This document shows, piece by piece, positions 32,304 to 40,733 of a DNA stretch of 41,969 nucleotides. The DNA lies in contig NZ_JAGPXY010000060.1 in assembly GCF_018070325.1 (NCBI RefSeq), positions 1 through 41,969 of the forward strand, written 5' to 3'. The notes beneath the pieces were generated by a model, which was not told where the DNA came from, did not search any database, and was given only the letters and a program-made list of their open reading frames with translations. The position numbers were made by a program, and so were the translations under genes. Origin of the DNA: Micromonospora sp. H61 (GTDB lineage: Bacteria; Actinomycetota; Actinomycetes; Mycobacteriales; Micromonosporaceae). Numbering within the stretch: position 1 is the stretch's first letter; each line of letters begins with the position of its first letter.

Positions 32304-33869
32304 ATGACGAACCCCTCGACGTTGTATCGCGGTGGAGTGCTGCACTGCCCCGCCGACCCGAGCGCCACCGCGCTGCTGGTGTCCGGTGGGCGGATTGCCT
32401 GGTTGGGGACCGACGGTGACGCGCCGTCGGCCGATCGGGTGGTGGACCTGGGCGGGGCGTTGGTGACGCCGGCGTTCGTCGACGCGCATGTGCACGCCAC
32501 CGACACCGGGTTGGCGTTGTCCGGGTTGGCGTTGTCCGGGGTGCGCTCGGCGGGGCAGTTGCTCGACGCGGTGGCGGGGTTCGCGGCGGGTCTGCCGGCG
32601 GACGCTGTGGTGCTGGGGCATGGCTGGGACGAGTCGGGTTGGTCGGATCCGACGTTGCCGGACGCGGCGGCGCTGGGCCGGGCGGCCGGTGGTCGGCGGG
32701 TGTACCTGTCGCAGGCGTCGATCCATTCGGCGTTGGTGTCGTCGGCGTTGCTGGCGGCGTGCCCGCAGGCGGTGCAGGCGGCCGGGTACGACGCGTCGGG
32801 CTGGTTGCGGCGCGACGCGCACCACGTGGTGCGGGCGGCGGCGCAGGCTTCGGTGAGTCGGGCGCAGCGGGTCGCGGCGCAGCGGGTGGCGCTGGCCCAC
32901 GCGGCGTCGTTGGGGATCGCGGCGGTGCACGAGTGTGGTGGCCCGGAGATCTCCGACGAGGAGGACTTCACCGGTTTGCTGGGCATCTCCGGTGCGGGGT
33001 TGCCGGAGGTGTACGGGTACTGGGGTGAGTTGGGTGGTGCGGCGCGGGCCCGGGAGTTGGGCGCTGTCGGCGCCGGTGGGGACCTGTTCGCCGACGGGGC
33101 GTTGGGCTCGCGCACGGCGCACGTGTCGCGGCCGTACGGCGACGGTGACGGCTGCGGGCACGGGTACCTGTCGGTCGAGCAGGTGCGCGATCACCTGTTG
33201 GACTGCGCGGCGCACGGTATGCAGGGCGGGTTCCACGCCATCGGTGACGCGGCGATCGGCACCGTCCTGGACGGGTTCGCGGCGGCGGCGCGGACGGTGG
33301 GGGTGGAGCGGTTGCGCGCGGCCCGGCACCGCATCGAACACGCGGAGATCATGAATAAGGCGTTGATCGCGCGGTTCGTGGAGTACGGGGTGGTGGCGAG
33401 CATGCAGCCGGCGTTCGACAGGTTGTGGGGTGGCGCGGGCCGGATGTACGAGACGCGGTTGGGGTTGGACCGGTCGTTGGAGTCGAACCCGATGGGTGCG
33501 ATGCACTCGGTGGGGGTGGCGTTGGCGTTCGGGTCGGATTCGCCGGTGACGCCGCTGGACCCGTGGGGGTCGGTGCGGGCGGCGGTGGCGCACCACAACC
33601 CGGCGCACCGGATGGGTGTGCGCTCGGCGTTCGCGGCGCACACCCGGGGCGGGTGGCGGGCGGTGCACCTGGACGTCGAGGGGGTCCTGGCGTTGGGTGC
33701 GCCGGCGACGTTCGCGGTGTGGTCGACGCCGGCGGGGGTGGAGCGGGGTCTGCCGGTGTTGCAGGCCGAGGACCCGGAGGCGCGGGGTCCGGACGATCCG
33801 ACGCCGTTGCCGGTGTGCCGGCGTCTGGTGCTGCGCGGTGAGGTCATCTACGAGGAAGGGTCGTCATGA
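32304..33869 (+). CDS. Amidohydrolase family protein (YtcJ-like) inside the kam operon
   Basis: 521 residues from ATG 32304, 5 nt after kdd. It has a complete metal-dependent amidohydrolase active site: DAHVHATD (HxH), GFHAIGDAAIG (His), RIEHAEIM (His) and FGSDSPV (Asp). An N-terminal beta-sandwich (LYRGGVLHCP, LLVSGGRIAWLG) and a C-terminal strand (LVLRGEVIYEE) complete it. This is the YtcJ/amidohydrolase-3 group, most of whose substrates are unknown; it would act on an amide, lactam or N-acyl bond. Its stop overlaps kamD (ATGA), so it is made together with the aminomutase. It is not part of the known lysine fermentation pathway. It might open a lactam or de-acylate a lysine derivative feeding the pathway, which is inference. 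Confidence 0.85.
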   Translation: MTNPSTLYRGGVLHCPADPSATALLVSGGRIAWLGTDGDAPSADRVVDLGGALVTPAFVDAHVHATDTGLALSGLALSGVRSAGQLLDAVAGFAAGLPADAVVLGHGWDESGWSDPTLPDAAALGRAAGGRRVYLSQASIHSALVSSALLAACPQAVQAAGYDASGWLRRDAHHVVRAAAQASVSRAQRVAAQRVALAHAASLGIAAVHECGGPEISDEEDFTGLLGISGAGLPEVYGYWGELGGAARARELGAVGAGGDLFADGALGSRTAHVSRPYGDGDGCGHGYLSVEQVRDHLLDCAAHGMQGGFHAIGDAAIGTVLDGFAAAARTVGVERLRAARHRIEHAEIMNKALIARFVEYGVVASMQPAFDRLWGGAGRMYETRLGLDRSLESNPMGAMHSVGVALAFGSDSPVTPLDPWGSVRAAVAHHNPAHRMGVRSAFAAHTRGGWRAVHLDVEGVLALGAPATFAVWSTPAGVERGLPVLQAEDPEARGPDDPTPLPVCRRLVLRGEVIYEEGSS

Positions 33870-35425
33870 CCGGGAAGCTTGATCTTGATCCGGTGCTGGT
33901 GGCGCGGGCGCGGGAGTTGGCGCGTCGGGCCGGGCAGCCGGTGGTGGACCTGGCGCGCAGCCACACCACGGTGTCGGTGGAGCGGGCGGTCCTGCGGTTG
34001 GCCGGGGTGACCGGCGCCGACCCGGACGGCATCCCGTGGGTGAACCGGCTCGTCGACGCGGTGGCCGCGGACGTGGGGTTGGGTCACGGGGTGGCGGTGC
34101 CGGTGTTCGACGCCCTGGTCCGCGAGGGCAGCACCGACGTGACGTTGCTGGCGCAGAAGGCCGCAGCCGGGTCGGTGCGGTTCACCCAGCCCACCGGGCG
34201 GGCGGCCACGGCGGCCCGGTCGGCGGCGCGTAAGGCGGTCGGCGCGGGCATTCGGCGCATCGACCGGCGGCGCGCCGAGCGGGACCGCCTCGTGAAGCGC
34301 CATGGCGACCCGGCGCAGCGGCCGTGGATCTACCTGATCGTCGCCACCGGTGACATCTACGAGGACATTCCGCAGGCGCAGGCGGCGGCGCGCGCCGGCG
34401 CGGACGTGATCGCGGTGATCCGTTCCACCGGGCAGTCGTTGCTGGACTACGTGCCCGAGGGCGCGACCCGGGAGGGCTTCGCGGGCACGTACGCCACCCA
34501 GGAGAACTTCCGGCTGATGCGTGCGGCGTTGGACGAGTCGTCGAAGGAGGTGGGCCGCTACGTGCGGTTGACCAACTACGCGTCCGGGCTGTGCATGCCG
34601 GAGATCGCGACCCTGGCCGGGTTGGAACGCCTCGACATGATGTTGAACGACTCGATGTACGGGATCCTGTTCCGCGACATCAACCCGGTGCGTACGTTCG
34701 TCGACCAGCGGTTCTCCCGGCAGGTGCACGCCCGCGCCGGGATCATCATCAACACCGGTGAGGACAACTACCTGACCACCGCCGACGCTGTCGACGAGGC
34801 GCACACGGTGACGGTGTCGCAGCTGCTCAACGAGTTCTTCGCGCACGAGGCGGGGTTGGCGGACTGGCAGTTGGGGTTGGGGCACGCGTTCGAGATCAAT
34901 CCGGAGGTGCCGGAGTCGTTCCGGTTGGAGTTGGCGCACGCGTTGCTGGCCCGGGAGTTGTTCCCCAACGCGCCGTTGAAGTGGATGCCGCCGACGAAGC
35001 ACATGACCGGTGACGTGTTCCGGGGCAATCTGCTCGACGGGTTCTTCAACCTGGCCGGTGCGCTGACCGGTCAGGGCATTCTGCTTGTGGGGATGATGAC
35101 CGAGGCGGTGGTGACGCCGTGGTTGTCCGACCGGGACATCGCCCTGCAGAACGTGCGTTACGTCCTCGGCGCGGCCGGTGGGTTGCACGAGGACTTCGTG
35201 CCGGCGCCGGGCGGGTTCATCCGCCGTCGTGCCAACCAGGTCCTCGGTGAGGCACTGGACCTGCTGGACCGCATCGGGGAGCAGACGCTGCTGACGGCGA
35301 TCGCCGAGGGCACCTTCGGGATCATGAAGCGGCCCGCGGATCGCGGCAAGGGCCTGTCCGGGGTGGCCGCGCACGAGGCCGACTACTGCAACCCGGCCAC
35401 CGACATCCTGGAGGCCGCGGCGTGA
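33866..35425 (+). CDS. kamD: Lysine 5,6-aminomutase, alpha subunit
   Basis: 519 residues from ATG 33866 (overlaps the amidohydrolase stop by 4 bp). It is close in length and sequence to KamD. Typical runs are WIYLIVATGDIYEDIPQAQA, GADVIAVIRSTGQSLLDYVP, EGATREGFAGTYATQENFRL, YASGLCMPEIATLAGLERLD, KWMPPTKHMTGDVFRGN, and a C-terminal HEADYCNPATDIL. The TIM barrel of this subunit binds adenosylcobalamin and PLP together with KamE and moves the terminal amino group of beta-lysine (or D-lysine) from C6 to C5. With KamE it gives 3,5-diaminohexanoate, the Kdd substrate. GTGA overlap with kamE fits equal production of the two subunits. Confidence 0.95.
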   Translation: MTGKLDLDPVLVARARELARRAGQPVVDLARSHTTVSVERAVLRLAGVTGADPDGIPWVNRLVDAVAADVGLGHGVAVPVFDALVREGSTDVTLLAQKAAAGSVRFTQPTGRAATAARSAARKAVGAGIRRIDRRRAERDRLVKRHGDPAQRPWIYLIVATGDIYEDIPQAQAAARAGADVIAVIRSTGQSLLDYVPEGATREGFAGTYATQENFRLMRAALDESSKEVGRYVRLTNYASGLCMPEIATLAGLERLDMMLNDSMYGILFRDINPVRTFVDQRFSRQVHARAGIIINTGEDNYLTTADAVDEAHTVTVSQLLNEFFAHEAGLADWQLGLGHAFEINPEVPESFRLELAHALLARELFPNAPLKWMPPTKHMTGDVFRGNLLDGFFNLAGALTGQGILLVGMMTEAVVTPWLSDRDIALQNVRYVLGAAGGLHEDFVPAPGGFIRRRANQVLGEALDLLDRIGEQTLLTAIAEGTFGIMKRPADRGKGLSGVAAHEADYCNPATDILEAAA

Positions 35426-36177
35426 GCGGGGAGAAGCAGATCGTGCGCCCGTACGGGGACACCACCGGTGACGGGATGGTGCAGGTGTCGTTCACCCTGC
35501 CGGTGACCCACGACAAGCGCGCCGAGGGCGCGGCGGTGCAGTTGGCCAACAAGATGGGCATCGACCCGGCGATGGTGGTGCACGCCAAGCCGATGGGCGA
35601 CGGGTTCACGTTCTTCGTCGTCTACGGGCGGGTCAACCACCTGGTCGACCTGGGCGCCGTGCAGGTGGTGGAACGTGACTTCGCGCTGCTGTCGGCGAAG
35701 GACGTCAACACGGTGATCAAGCAGCGGTTGCGGCGCAAGTTGTCGGTGGTCGGGGCGTGCATCGGCACCGACGCGCACACGGTGGGCATCGACGCGATCC
35801 TCAACGTCAAGGGCATCGCGGGGGAGAAGGGCCTGGAGTACTACCGGGAGTTGAAGGTCACCAACATGGGCGCGCAGGTCAGCGTGCCGGAGCTGGTGGA
35901 GACCGCCCGGGCGGAGAAGGCCGACGCGGTGCTCGTGTCGCAGGTGGTCACCCAACGCGACGCGCACCTGCACAACACCCGGGAGATGTCGGCGGCGTTC
36001 CGGGAGGCGATGCCGGCGGGGCGGCGGCCGCTGCTGATCGTCGGTGGTCCCCGCTTCGACGAGACGATGACCGACGAGTTGGGCGTGGACCGGATCTTCG
36101 GTCGGGGCACCACGCCCGGTGAGGTGGCCAGCTACCTCGTGCACGCCCTGATCACGCAACGGAAGGCGATGGCATGA
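35422..36177 (+). CDS. kamE: Lysine 5,6-aminomutase, beta subunit (B12-binding)
   Basis: 251 residues from GTG 35422 (4-bp overlap with kamD). The N-terminal dimerisation part starts IVRPYGDTTGDGMVQVSFTLP. The cobalamin-binding motif D-x-H-x-x-G is Asp117-Ala-His119-Thr-Val-Gly122, where His119 is the lower axial ligand. Lys130 (ILNVKGIAGEKG) sits 11 residues after it, exactly as His133 and Lys144 in the clostridial enzyme, where the Lys forms the aldimine with PLP. All key residues are therefore present. The Rossmann-like B12 domain continues with TNMGAQVSVPELVETA, VLVSQVVTQRDAHLHNT and LLIVGGPRFDETMTDELGVD. Stop overlaps kal (ATGA). Confidence 0.95.
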   Translation: MSGEKQIVRPYGDTTGDGMVQVSFTLPVTHDKRAEGAAVQLANKMGIDPAMVVHAKPMGDGFTFFVVYGRVNHLVDLGAVQVVERDFALLSAKDVNTVIKQRLRRKLSVVGACIGTDAHTVGIDAILNVKGIAGEKGLEYYRELKVTNMGAQVSVPELVETARAEKADAVLVSQVVTQRDAHLHNTREMSAAFREAMPAGRRPLLIVGGPRFDETMTDELGVDRIFGRGTTPGEVASYLVHALITQRKAMA

Positions 36178-36581
36178 CCGACGCACGGCTCGGGTTGACG
36201 GTGACGCACCGGCGGTATGTGCCGTACTCGCACGCCCACTACGCCGGCAACCTCGTCGACGGGGCGTACGCGCTGGGGTTGTTCGGCGATGTCGCCACTG
36301 AGGTGTGCATCCGCACCGACGGCGACGAGGGCCTGTTCGCCGGGTACGCCGACGTGCGGTTCCACGCGCCCGTCCATGCCGGGGACGTGGTCGAGGTGAC
36401 CGCGCGGGTGGCGCGGCTGGGTACCCGCAGCCGCACCCTGGAGTTGAGTTGCGCGGTCGTGTGTAGGGGTCGCCCGGACCGCTCCGCGTCCGCCGCGGAG
36501 GTCCTCGACCCGCCGATCGTGGCGGTCACCGCGACCGGCACCGTGGTCGTCCCCGCCGCCAGCGTGAGTCGCGAGGAGTGA
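36174..36581 (+). CDS. kal: 3-aminobutyryl-CoA ammonia-lyase
   Basis: 135 residues from ATG 36174, overlapping kamE by 4 bp. It is a hot-dog fold enzyme with the Kal pattern: YSHAHYAGNLVDGAYALGLF, GDVATEVCIRTDGDEGLFAGY, VRFHAPVHAGDVVEVTARV, and SASAAEVLDPPIVAVTATG near the end. HAHYAGNLVDGA and GDxATE are the segments I recall as conserved in fusobacterial Kal. It removes ammonia from L-3-aminobutyryl-CoA to give crotonyl-CoA. That substrate is normally supplied by Kce from 3-keto-5-aminohexanoate and acetyl-CoA. Since kce is not in this window, it must be elsewhere, or the enzyme acts on another beta-aminoacyl-CoA. Confidence 0.87.
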   Translation: MTDARLGLTVTHRRYVPYSHAHYAGNLVDGAYALGLFGDVATEVCIRTDGDEGLFAGYADVRFHAPVHAGDVVEVTARVARLGTRSRTLELSCAVVCRGRPDRSASAAEVLDPPIVAVTATGTVVVPAASVSREE

Positions 36582-36621
36582 GCCGGGGTTGCGAGCCCCG
36601 CAGTCGCGAACAGGGAAACTC

Positions 36622-37638
36622 GTGACCCTGGCGGTCTGCGCCGACGTCGGTTCCACGTACACGAAGGTGGCGGTGGTGGACCTGGCCGCCGGTGTGCTGG
36701 CCGGCGCGGCGTCGGCGCCCACCACTGTGGGCACCGACGTGCTGCACGGCCTGGACGCCGCGGTCGCGGCGGCCACCGCCGGGCTCGGCGTGCGCGACGT
36801 TCCCTGGTACGTGTGCTCGTCGGCCGGCGGTGGGCTGCGCCTGGCCGTGATCGGCTACGAGCCGCTGGTCACCGCTCAGGCCGGCCGGCGGGTCGGGTTG
36901 TCCGCCGGCGCGCACGTGGTGCAAGTCGCGGCCGGGCGGCTCGACGCCGCCGACCTGACGGCGTTGCGGGCGGCCACCCCCGACGCGGTGCTCACCGGTG
37001 TGGAGGTGCTCGCCGACACCCTCGGCGGCGACCTGGCCGTTGTCGACGTGGGTGGGGCCACCACCGACGTGTACTCGGTGCTCACGCCCGACGAGCGGGC
37101 CACCGGGCCGGGCCGGGAGGACGCCGGCAGCCTGGGGCGGGCCCGCACCGTGGAGGGCGACCTGGGCTTGCGGAGGAGCGCCCCCGGGGTGGTGCGGGCC
37201 GCCGCGGAGGAGCGGCTGCTCACCGCCGGTGAGGCCGACGACCTGGGTGCTGCCGCGGCGCGCCGGGCGGCCGACCCGGCGTTGCTGGCCGTCGACGACG
37301 TCGAGCGGGCCGTGGACCGGCGCCTCGCCACCCTCGCCGCGACGGTGGCGCTGCGCCGGCACGCCCGGGGCGCCGCCACCGGTGAGCGGGCCGGGCGGGA
37401 CCTGCGCGACGTGCGGATGCTGGTGGGCTCCGGTGGGGTGTTGCGGCACTCGTCGGCGGACGTGTCCGGGCAGGTGCTGACGGCGGTATTGGCCGACCAC
37501 GCCGGCGGGTGGGCGCTGCCGCGCGCCGCCGCGGCGGTGGTCGACGCCGACTACGTGTTGGCCGCCGCAGGGCTGCTCGCCGAGGAGCACCGGGGCACCG
37601 CGCAGGCGCTGCTGCGTCAGCATCTGCGGACGCATTGA
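36622..37638 (+). CDS. MutL/GlmL-type ATPase, probable aminomutase reactivase (KamB-like)
   Basis: 338 residues from GTG 36622, with AGGGAA upstream. It has the actin/ASKHA-like ATPase motifs of the MutL/GlmL family: phosphate 1 CADVGSTYTKVAVVDL, connecting segment YVCSSAGGGLRLAVIG, phosphate 2 AVVDVGGATTDVYSV, and GSGGVLRHS near the end. GlmL/MutL, OraZ-like and KamB proteins occur beside B12-dependent carbon-skeleton or aminomutases and are thought to exchange damaged cobalamin with ATP. Here, 40 nt after kal and in the same operon, it most likely serves KamDE. The KamC partner found in some lysine fermenters is not seen. At 338 residues it is shorter than typical GlmL (about 450), consistent with a trimmed version. 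Confidence 0.85.
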   Translation: MTLAVCADVGSTYTKVAVVDLAAGVLAGAASAPTTVGTDVLHGLDAAVAAATAGLGVRDVPWYVCSSAGGGLRLAVIGYEPLVTAQAGRRVGLSAGAHVVQVAAGRLDAADLTALRAATPDAVLTGVEVLADTLGGDLAVVDVGGATTDVYSVLTPDERATGPGREDAGSLGRARTVEGDLGLRRSAPGVVRAAAEERLLTAGEADDLGAAAARRAADPALLAVDDVERAVDRRLATLAATVALRRHARGAATGERAGRDLRDVRMLVGSGGVLRHSSADVSGQVLTAVLADHAGGWALPRAAAAVVDADYVLAAAGLLAEEHRGTAQALLRQHLRTH

Positions 37639-37690
37639 GACTCGCCGACCCGACACGCCGTGTCGCAACACACGACAGGCCGGCTGCGGG

Positions 37691-37721
37691 TTGACAACCG
37701 ACGGGGGTCGGCACGTACCGT
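37691..37721 (+). promoter_or_regulatory. Promoter in the 480-nt non-coding stretch before lnt
   Basis: TTGACA (37691-37696), 19-nt spacer, TACCGT (37716-37721). Within the spacer is the perfect inverted repeat CCGAC-GGGG-GTCGG (37698-37711), a possible operator. It is 397 nt before lnt. Confidence 0.5.
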
Positions 37722-37726
37722 CTTTG

Positions 37727-38027
37727 AGTCCTACCACGGGAAGCGGCTGTTGTTCGCTTCGTCCCTTCGTCCGCTGGCCGAGTGACATGTTTGAGCGTCA
37801 TCGTCGCGGCGGCCAGGTCCAGCGGGCGGGGGTCGGCGGGGCGGCGCGAACCGGCCGCGGTTACCGGTGTACGGGCAGGGTGAGGTGCACGGCCAGTAGA
37901 CAACGGCCCGGCGGGGGCAGCCAGTCCACGTCCGGTCGGTCCGAAGGTCGTCGTGCCCCATTCTCGCCACACCGGCCGGGAAGGGCCTGGGAGCATCGGG
38001 GCGCGGCGCGAGCCGCGCCCCGATTTC
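37727..38027 (+). ncRNA. Candidate small RNA or long structured leader of lnt
   Basis: The 479-nt gap 37639-38117 has no convincing gene on either strand. It holds a consensus-like promoter (37691-37721), a hairpin GAAGCG/CGCTTC (37740-37745, 37755-37760), and at 37995-38024 a perfect 13-bp GC stem followed by TTT. A transcript of about 300 nt would result. It may be a free small RNA, an attenuated leader for lnt, or merely the 3' end of the kam operon with a later terminator. No known RNA family (cobalamin riboswitch, SRP, tmRNA, 6C) is recognised in it. Confidence 0.3.
37995..38026 (+). terminator. Perfect 13-bp hairpin with GNRA loop and T tail
   Basis: ATCGGGGCGCGGC (37995-38007), loop GCGA, GCCGCGCCCCGAT (38012-38024), then TT. 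It ends the candidate RNA or the kam operon read-through, 90 nt before lnt. Confidence 0.75.
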
Positions 38028-38117
38028 ATGTCCACCGGGCGGTTCGTCCCCGACGGCCCGACGCGGCCGGTGCACCCGCCAGCCAGGTAACCTTCGCCCC
38101 GTGATCGAGGTGAAGCG

Positions 38118-39821
38118 GTGACGACCCTGGACCGGGACGAGACGCACACCCCGGCGGCGCTGCCCCGGCCGGTCGTTCCCGGTCGGCCGCTGCCGCTGCG
38201 GGTCGCCGTGCCCCTGGCCGTGGCCGCCGGGCTGGCGCTGCTGGTGGCGTTCCCCCCGTACGGGGTGTGGCCGCTCGCGCCGGTCGGGGTGGCATTGCTG
38301 GCCGCCGCCGCGCACCGGCGGCGGTTGCGCGCCGGCGCCGGCCTGGGCTTCCTGACCGGGGTGGCGTTGTTCGCCCCGCTGCTGGCCTGGACGAACCTGC
38401 ACACCGGCTACCTGCCGTGGGTGCTGCTGTCGCTGCTTCAGGCCGGCTACCTGGCGTTGCTGGGCGCGGCCACCGCCTGGGTGTCGCCGCTGGTCGACCG
38501 CGCCCGCTGGGCGTGGCCGGCGCTGACCGGGCTGCTCTGGGTCGGGCAGGAGGCGCTGCGCGACCGCACCCCGTTCGGCGGGTTCCCGTGGGGGCGGTTG
38601 GCGTTCAGCCAGGACAGCTCGCCGCTGCTGCGCCTGGCCGCGCTGGGCGGCGCCCCGCTGGTCACCTTCGTCGTGGCCCTCATCGGCGGGTTGCTGGTCA
38701 CCGCCGTCTGGCGGGGCTGGGTCACCGCCCAGCGCCCCGCACCTGAGCCCACCACCACGGCGAGCGACGCCGTGCCGGGCGCTGAGGGCCCGCTGGAGGA
38801 CCCTGCACGCGCCGGGGGTGCGCCGGGGCGGCGGTGGACGCCGGTGGTCGTACCGGCCGTCGTGGCCGTCGCGCTGACCGCCGGGGGTCTGCTGGTTCCG
38901 GTAGCCACCGCCGGGTCCGGCGCCACCGTCACCGTGGCGATCGTGCAGGGCAACGTGCCCCGGCTGGGCCTGGACTTCAACGCCCAACGGCAGGCGGTGC
39001 TCAACAACCACGTCGACGCCACCATCGAACTGGCCGAGCGGGTCGCCGCCGGGCAACAGCGGCGACCCGACCTGGTGGTGTGGCCGGAGAACTCCAGCGA
39101 CATCGACCCGCTGCGCAACCCCACCGCCGGTGCGCGCATCTCCCAGGCCGCCGACACCATCGGCGCCCCGATCCTGGTCGGCGCGGTCCTGCTGGGCCCC
39201 GACGCCGGGCAGGTCCGCAACGCGGGCATCCTGTGGCGCCCCGGCACCGGCGCGGACCTCGAGCAGTTGTACACGAAACGCCACCCGGTGCCGTTCGCCG
39301 AGTACGTGCCGCTGCGCGACGTGGCCCGCATGGTCAGCAAGCAGGTCGACCTGATCCGCAACGACTTCGTGCCCGGAAGCACCCCGGGCGTGGTACGCGC
39401 CGGCCCCGCCGTGCTCGGTGACGTGATCTGCTTCGAGGTCGCCTACGACGAGGTGGTCCGCGACACCGTCACCGGCGGCGCGCAACTGCTGGTGGTGCAG
39501 ACCAACAACGCCACCTTCAACGTGGCGGAGGCCCGCCAGCAGATGGCCATGGTGCGGTTGCGGGCAGTGGAGCACGGACGGCCGGCGTTGATGGCCTCCA
39601 CGGTCGGGGTGTCCGGGTTCGTCGCACCCGACGGGCGGGTAAGCGATGCCACCGGGTTCAACACCCGGGAGGTCGTGGTGCGGCAGTTGCGGCTCGACGA
39701 CGGACGCACCCTCGCCACCCGCCTCGGCTGGTGGCCCGAGGTGGCGCTCGCCGCGCTGGCCGCGGCGGCCCTGGTCGGCGCGGCGGTGCTGCGCCGGCGG
39801 CAGCGGGTCAGGCCCGGATAG
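38118..39821 (+). CDS. lnt: Apolipoprotein N-acyltransferase
   Basis: 567 residues from GTG 38118 (GAGGTGAAGC upstream). Six to seven hydrophobic segments occupy residues about 28-265 (PLAVAAGLALLVAFPPYGVWPLAPV, FGGFPWGRLAF), interrupted by a polar loop at 205-240. A periplasmic-side nitrilase domain follows (270-540), with the triad Glu324 (VVWPENSS), Lys387 (LYTKRHPVPFAEYVP) and Cys438 (GDVICFEVAYD). A last membrane helix is near 545-560. It transfers an acyl chain from a phospholipid to the amino group of the lipoprotein N-terminal Cys. Linked 34 nt upstream of the polyprenol-phosphate mannose synthase, the classic actinobacterial lnt-ppm order (fused in Mycobacterium). The window's own NodB lipoprotein is a likely client. 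Confidence 0.95.
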   Translation: MTTLDRDETHTPAALPRPVVPGRPLPLRVAVPLAVAAGLALLVAFPPYGVWPLAPVGVALLAAAAHRRRLRAGAGLGFLTGVALFAPLLAWTNLHTGYLPWVLLSLLQAGYLALLGAATAWVSPLVDRARWAWPALTGLLWVGQEALRDRTPFGGFPWGRLAFSQDSSPLLRLAALGGAPLVTFVVALIGGLLVTAVWRGWVTAQRPAPEPTTTASDAVPGAEGPLEDPARAGGAPGRRWTPVVVPAVVAVALTAGGLLVPVATAGSGATVTVAIVQGNVPRLGLDFNAQRQAVLNNHVDATIELAERVAAGQQRRPDLVVWPENSSDIDPLRNPTAGARISQAADTIGAPILVGAVLLGPDAGQVRNAGILWRPGTGADLEQLYTKRHPVPFAEYVPLRDVARMVSKQVDLIRNDFVPGSTPGVVRAGPAVLGDVICFEVAYDEVVRDTVTGGAQLLVVQTNNATFNVAEARQQMAMVRLRAVEHGRPALMASTVGVSGFVAPDGRVSDATGFNTREVVVRQLRLDDGRTLATRLGWWPEVALAALAAAALVGAAVLRRRQRVRPG

Positions 39822-39855
39822 CAACAGCCGGTACGCCGGCGGGAGCGGAGGAACC

Positions 39856-40665
39856 GTGATCCAGGCGACCGATACGATCCGACGCGCGGACGAGGTGCCC
39901 GGGGTGGGCCGGGTGCTGGTGGTGATCCCCACCTACAACGAGGCCGACAACATCGCCGTGATCGTGGGCCGGGTCCGGCGGGCCGCCCCGGCGGTGCAGA
40001 TCCTCATCGCCGACGACAACAGCCCCGACGGCACCGGCGCGATCGCCGACGCCCTCGCCGACGGCGACGCGCACGTACAGGTGATGCACCGCCACGACAA
40101 GCAGGGCCTGGGTGCGGCGTACCTGGCCGGGTTCGGGTGGGCGCGCGAGCGTGGCTACCAGGCGGTCGTGGAGATGGACGCGGACGGCTCGCACGCCCCG
40201 GAGGACCTGCCGGCGCTGCTGGACGCCGCCCGTGACGCCGACGTGGTGATCGGGTCCCGGTGGACCAGCGGCGCGCGGGTGCTCAACTGGCCGCTGCGGC
40301 GGCTGTTGCTGTCGCGTGGCGGCAACCTGTACGCGCGCCTGGCGTTGGGAATGCCCGTCTCGGACGCCACCGGCGGTTACCGGGTGTACCGGATCAGCGC
40401 GTTGGACGCCATCGACCTGGAGTCGGTGACGTCGCAGGGCTACTCGTTCCAGGTGGAGCTGTCGCGGCTGGCGCACCGGGCCGGGGTGCGCATCGTGGAG
40501 GTGCCGATCACCTTCGCCGAGCGGGAACGCGGCGACAGCAAGATGAGCCCGAAGATCGTGGCCGAGGCGTTGTGGCGGATCACCGCGTGGGGGGTGCGCG
40601 ACCGGCGCCAGGCGGTACGCCGGGGCCTGCACGGCACCGCCACCGGCCAGGCACGGTGGCCGTGA
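39856..40665 (+). CDS. Polyprenol monophosphomannose synthase (Ppm1/dolichol-phosphate mannosyltransferase-like)
   Basis: 269 residues from GTG 39856 with GGAGGAACC upstream; the frame is open far upstream through lnt but only as a shadow. It is a GT2 glycosyltransferase: VLVVIPTYNEADNIAVIV, ILIADDNSPDGTG, KQGLGAAYLAGFGWA, the DxD motif VVEMDADGSHAPEDLP, IGSRWTSGARVLNW, SDATGGYRVYR and FAERERGDSKMSPKIV. These match DPM/Ppm1 well. It makes polyprenyl-phosphate-mannose from GDP-mannose at the inner membrane face. That lipid donor feeds lipomannan-type glycolipids and protein O-mannosylation. It has no membrane anchor of its own. Same operon as lnt; FxsA follows after 68 nt. Confidence 0.93.
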   Translation: MIQATDTIRRADEVPGVGRVLVVIPTYNEADNIAVIVGRVRRAAPAVQILIADDNSPDGTGAIADALADGDAHVQVMHRHDKQGLGAAYLAGFGWARERGYQAVVEMDADGSHAPEDLPALLDAARDADVVIGSRWTSGARVLNWPLRRLLLSRGGNLYARLALGMPVSDATGGYRVYRISALDAIDLESVTSQGYSFQVELSRLAHRAGVRIVEVPITFAERERGDSKMSPKIVAEALWRITAWGVRDRRQAVRRGLHGTATGQARWP

Positions 40666-40733
40666 GCGCGGCCGTGTCATGCTGGATGAGCGGAACACGT
40701 CCGTGGTGTCCGCAGGAATGGCGATGAGGTGAG

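Noticed and set aside
37786..38104. Plus-strand frame starting MFERHRRGG in the gap before lnt
   Set aside because: Arg/Gly/Ala-rich low-complexity product that runs through the perfect terminator hairpin; not protein-like.
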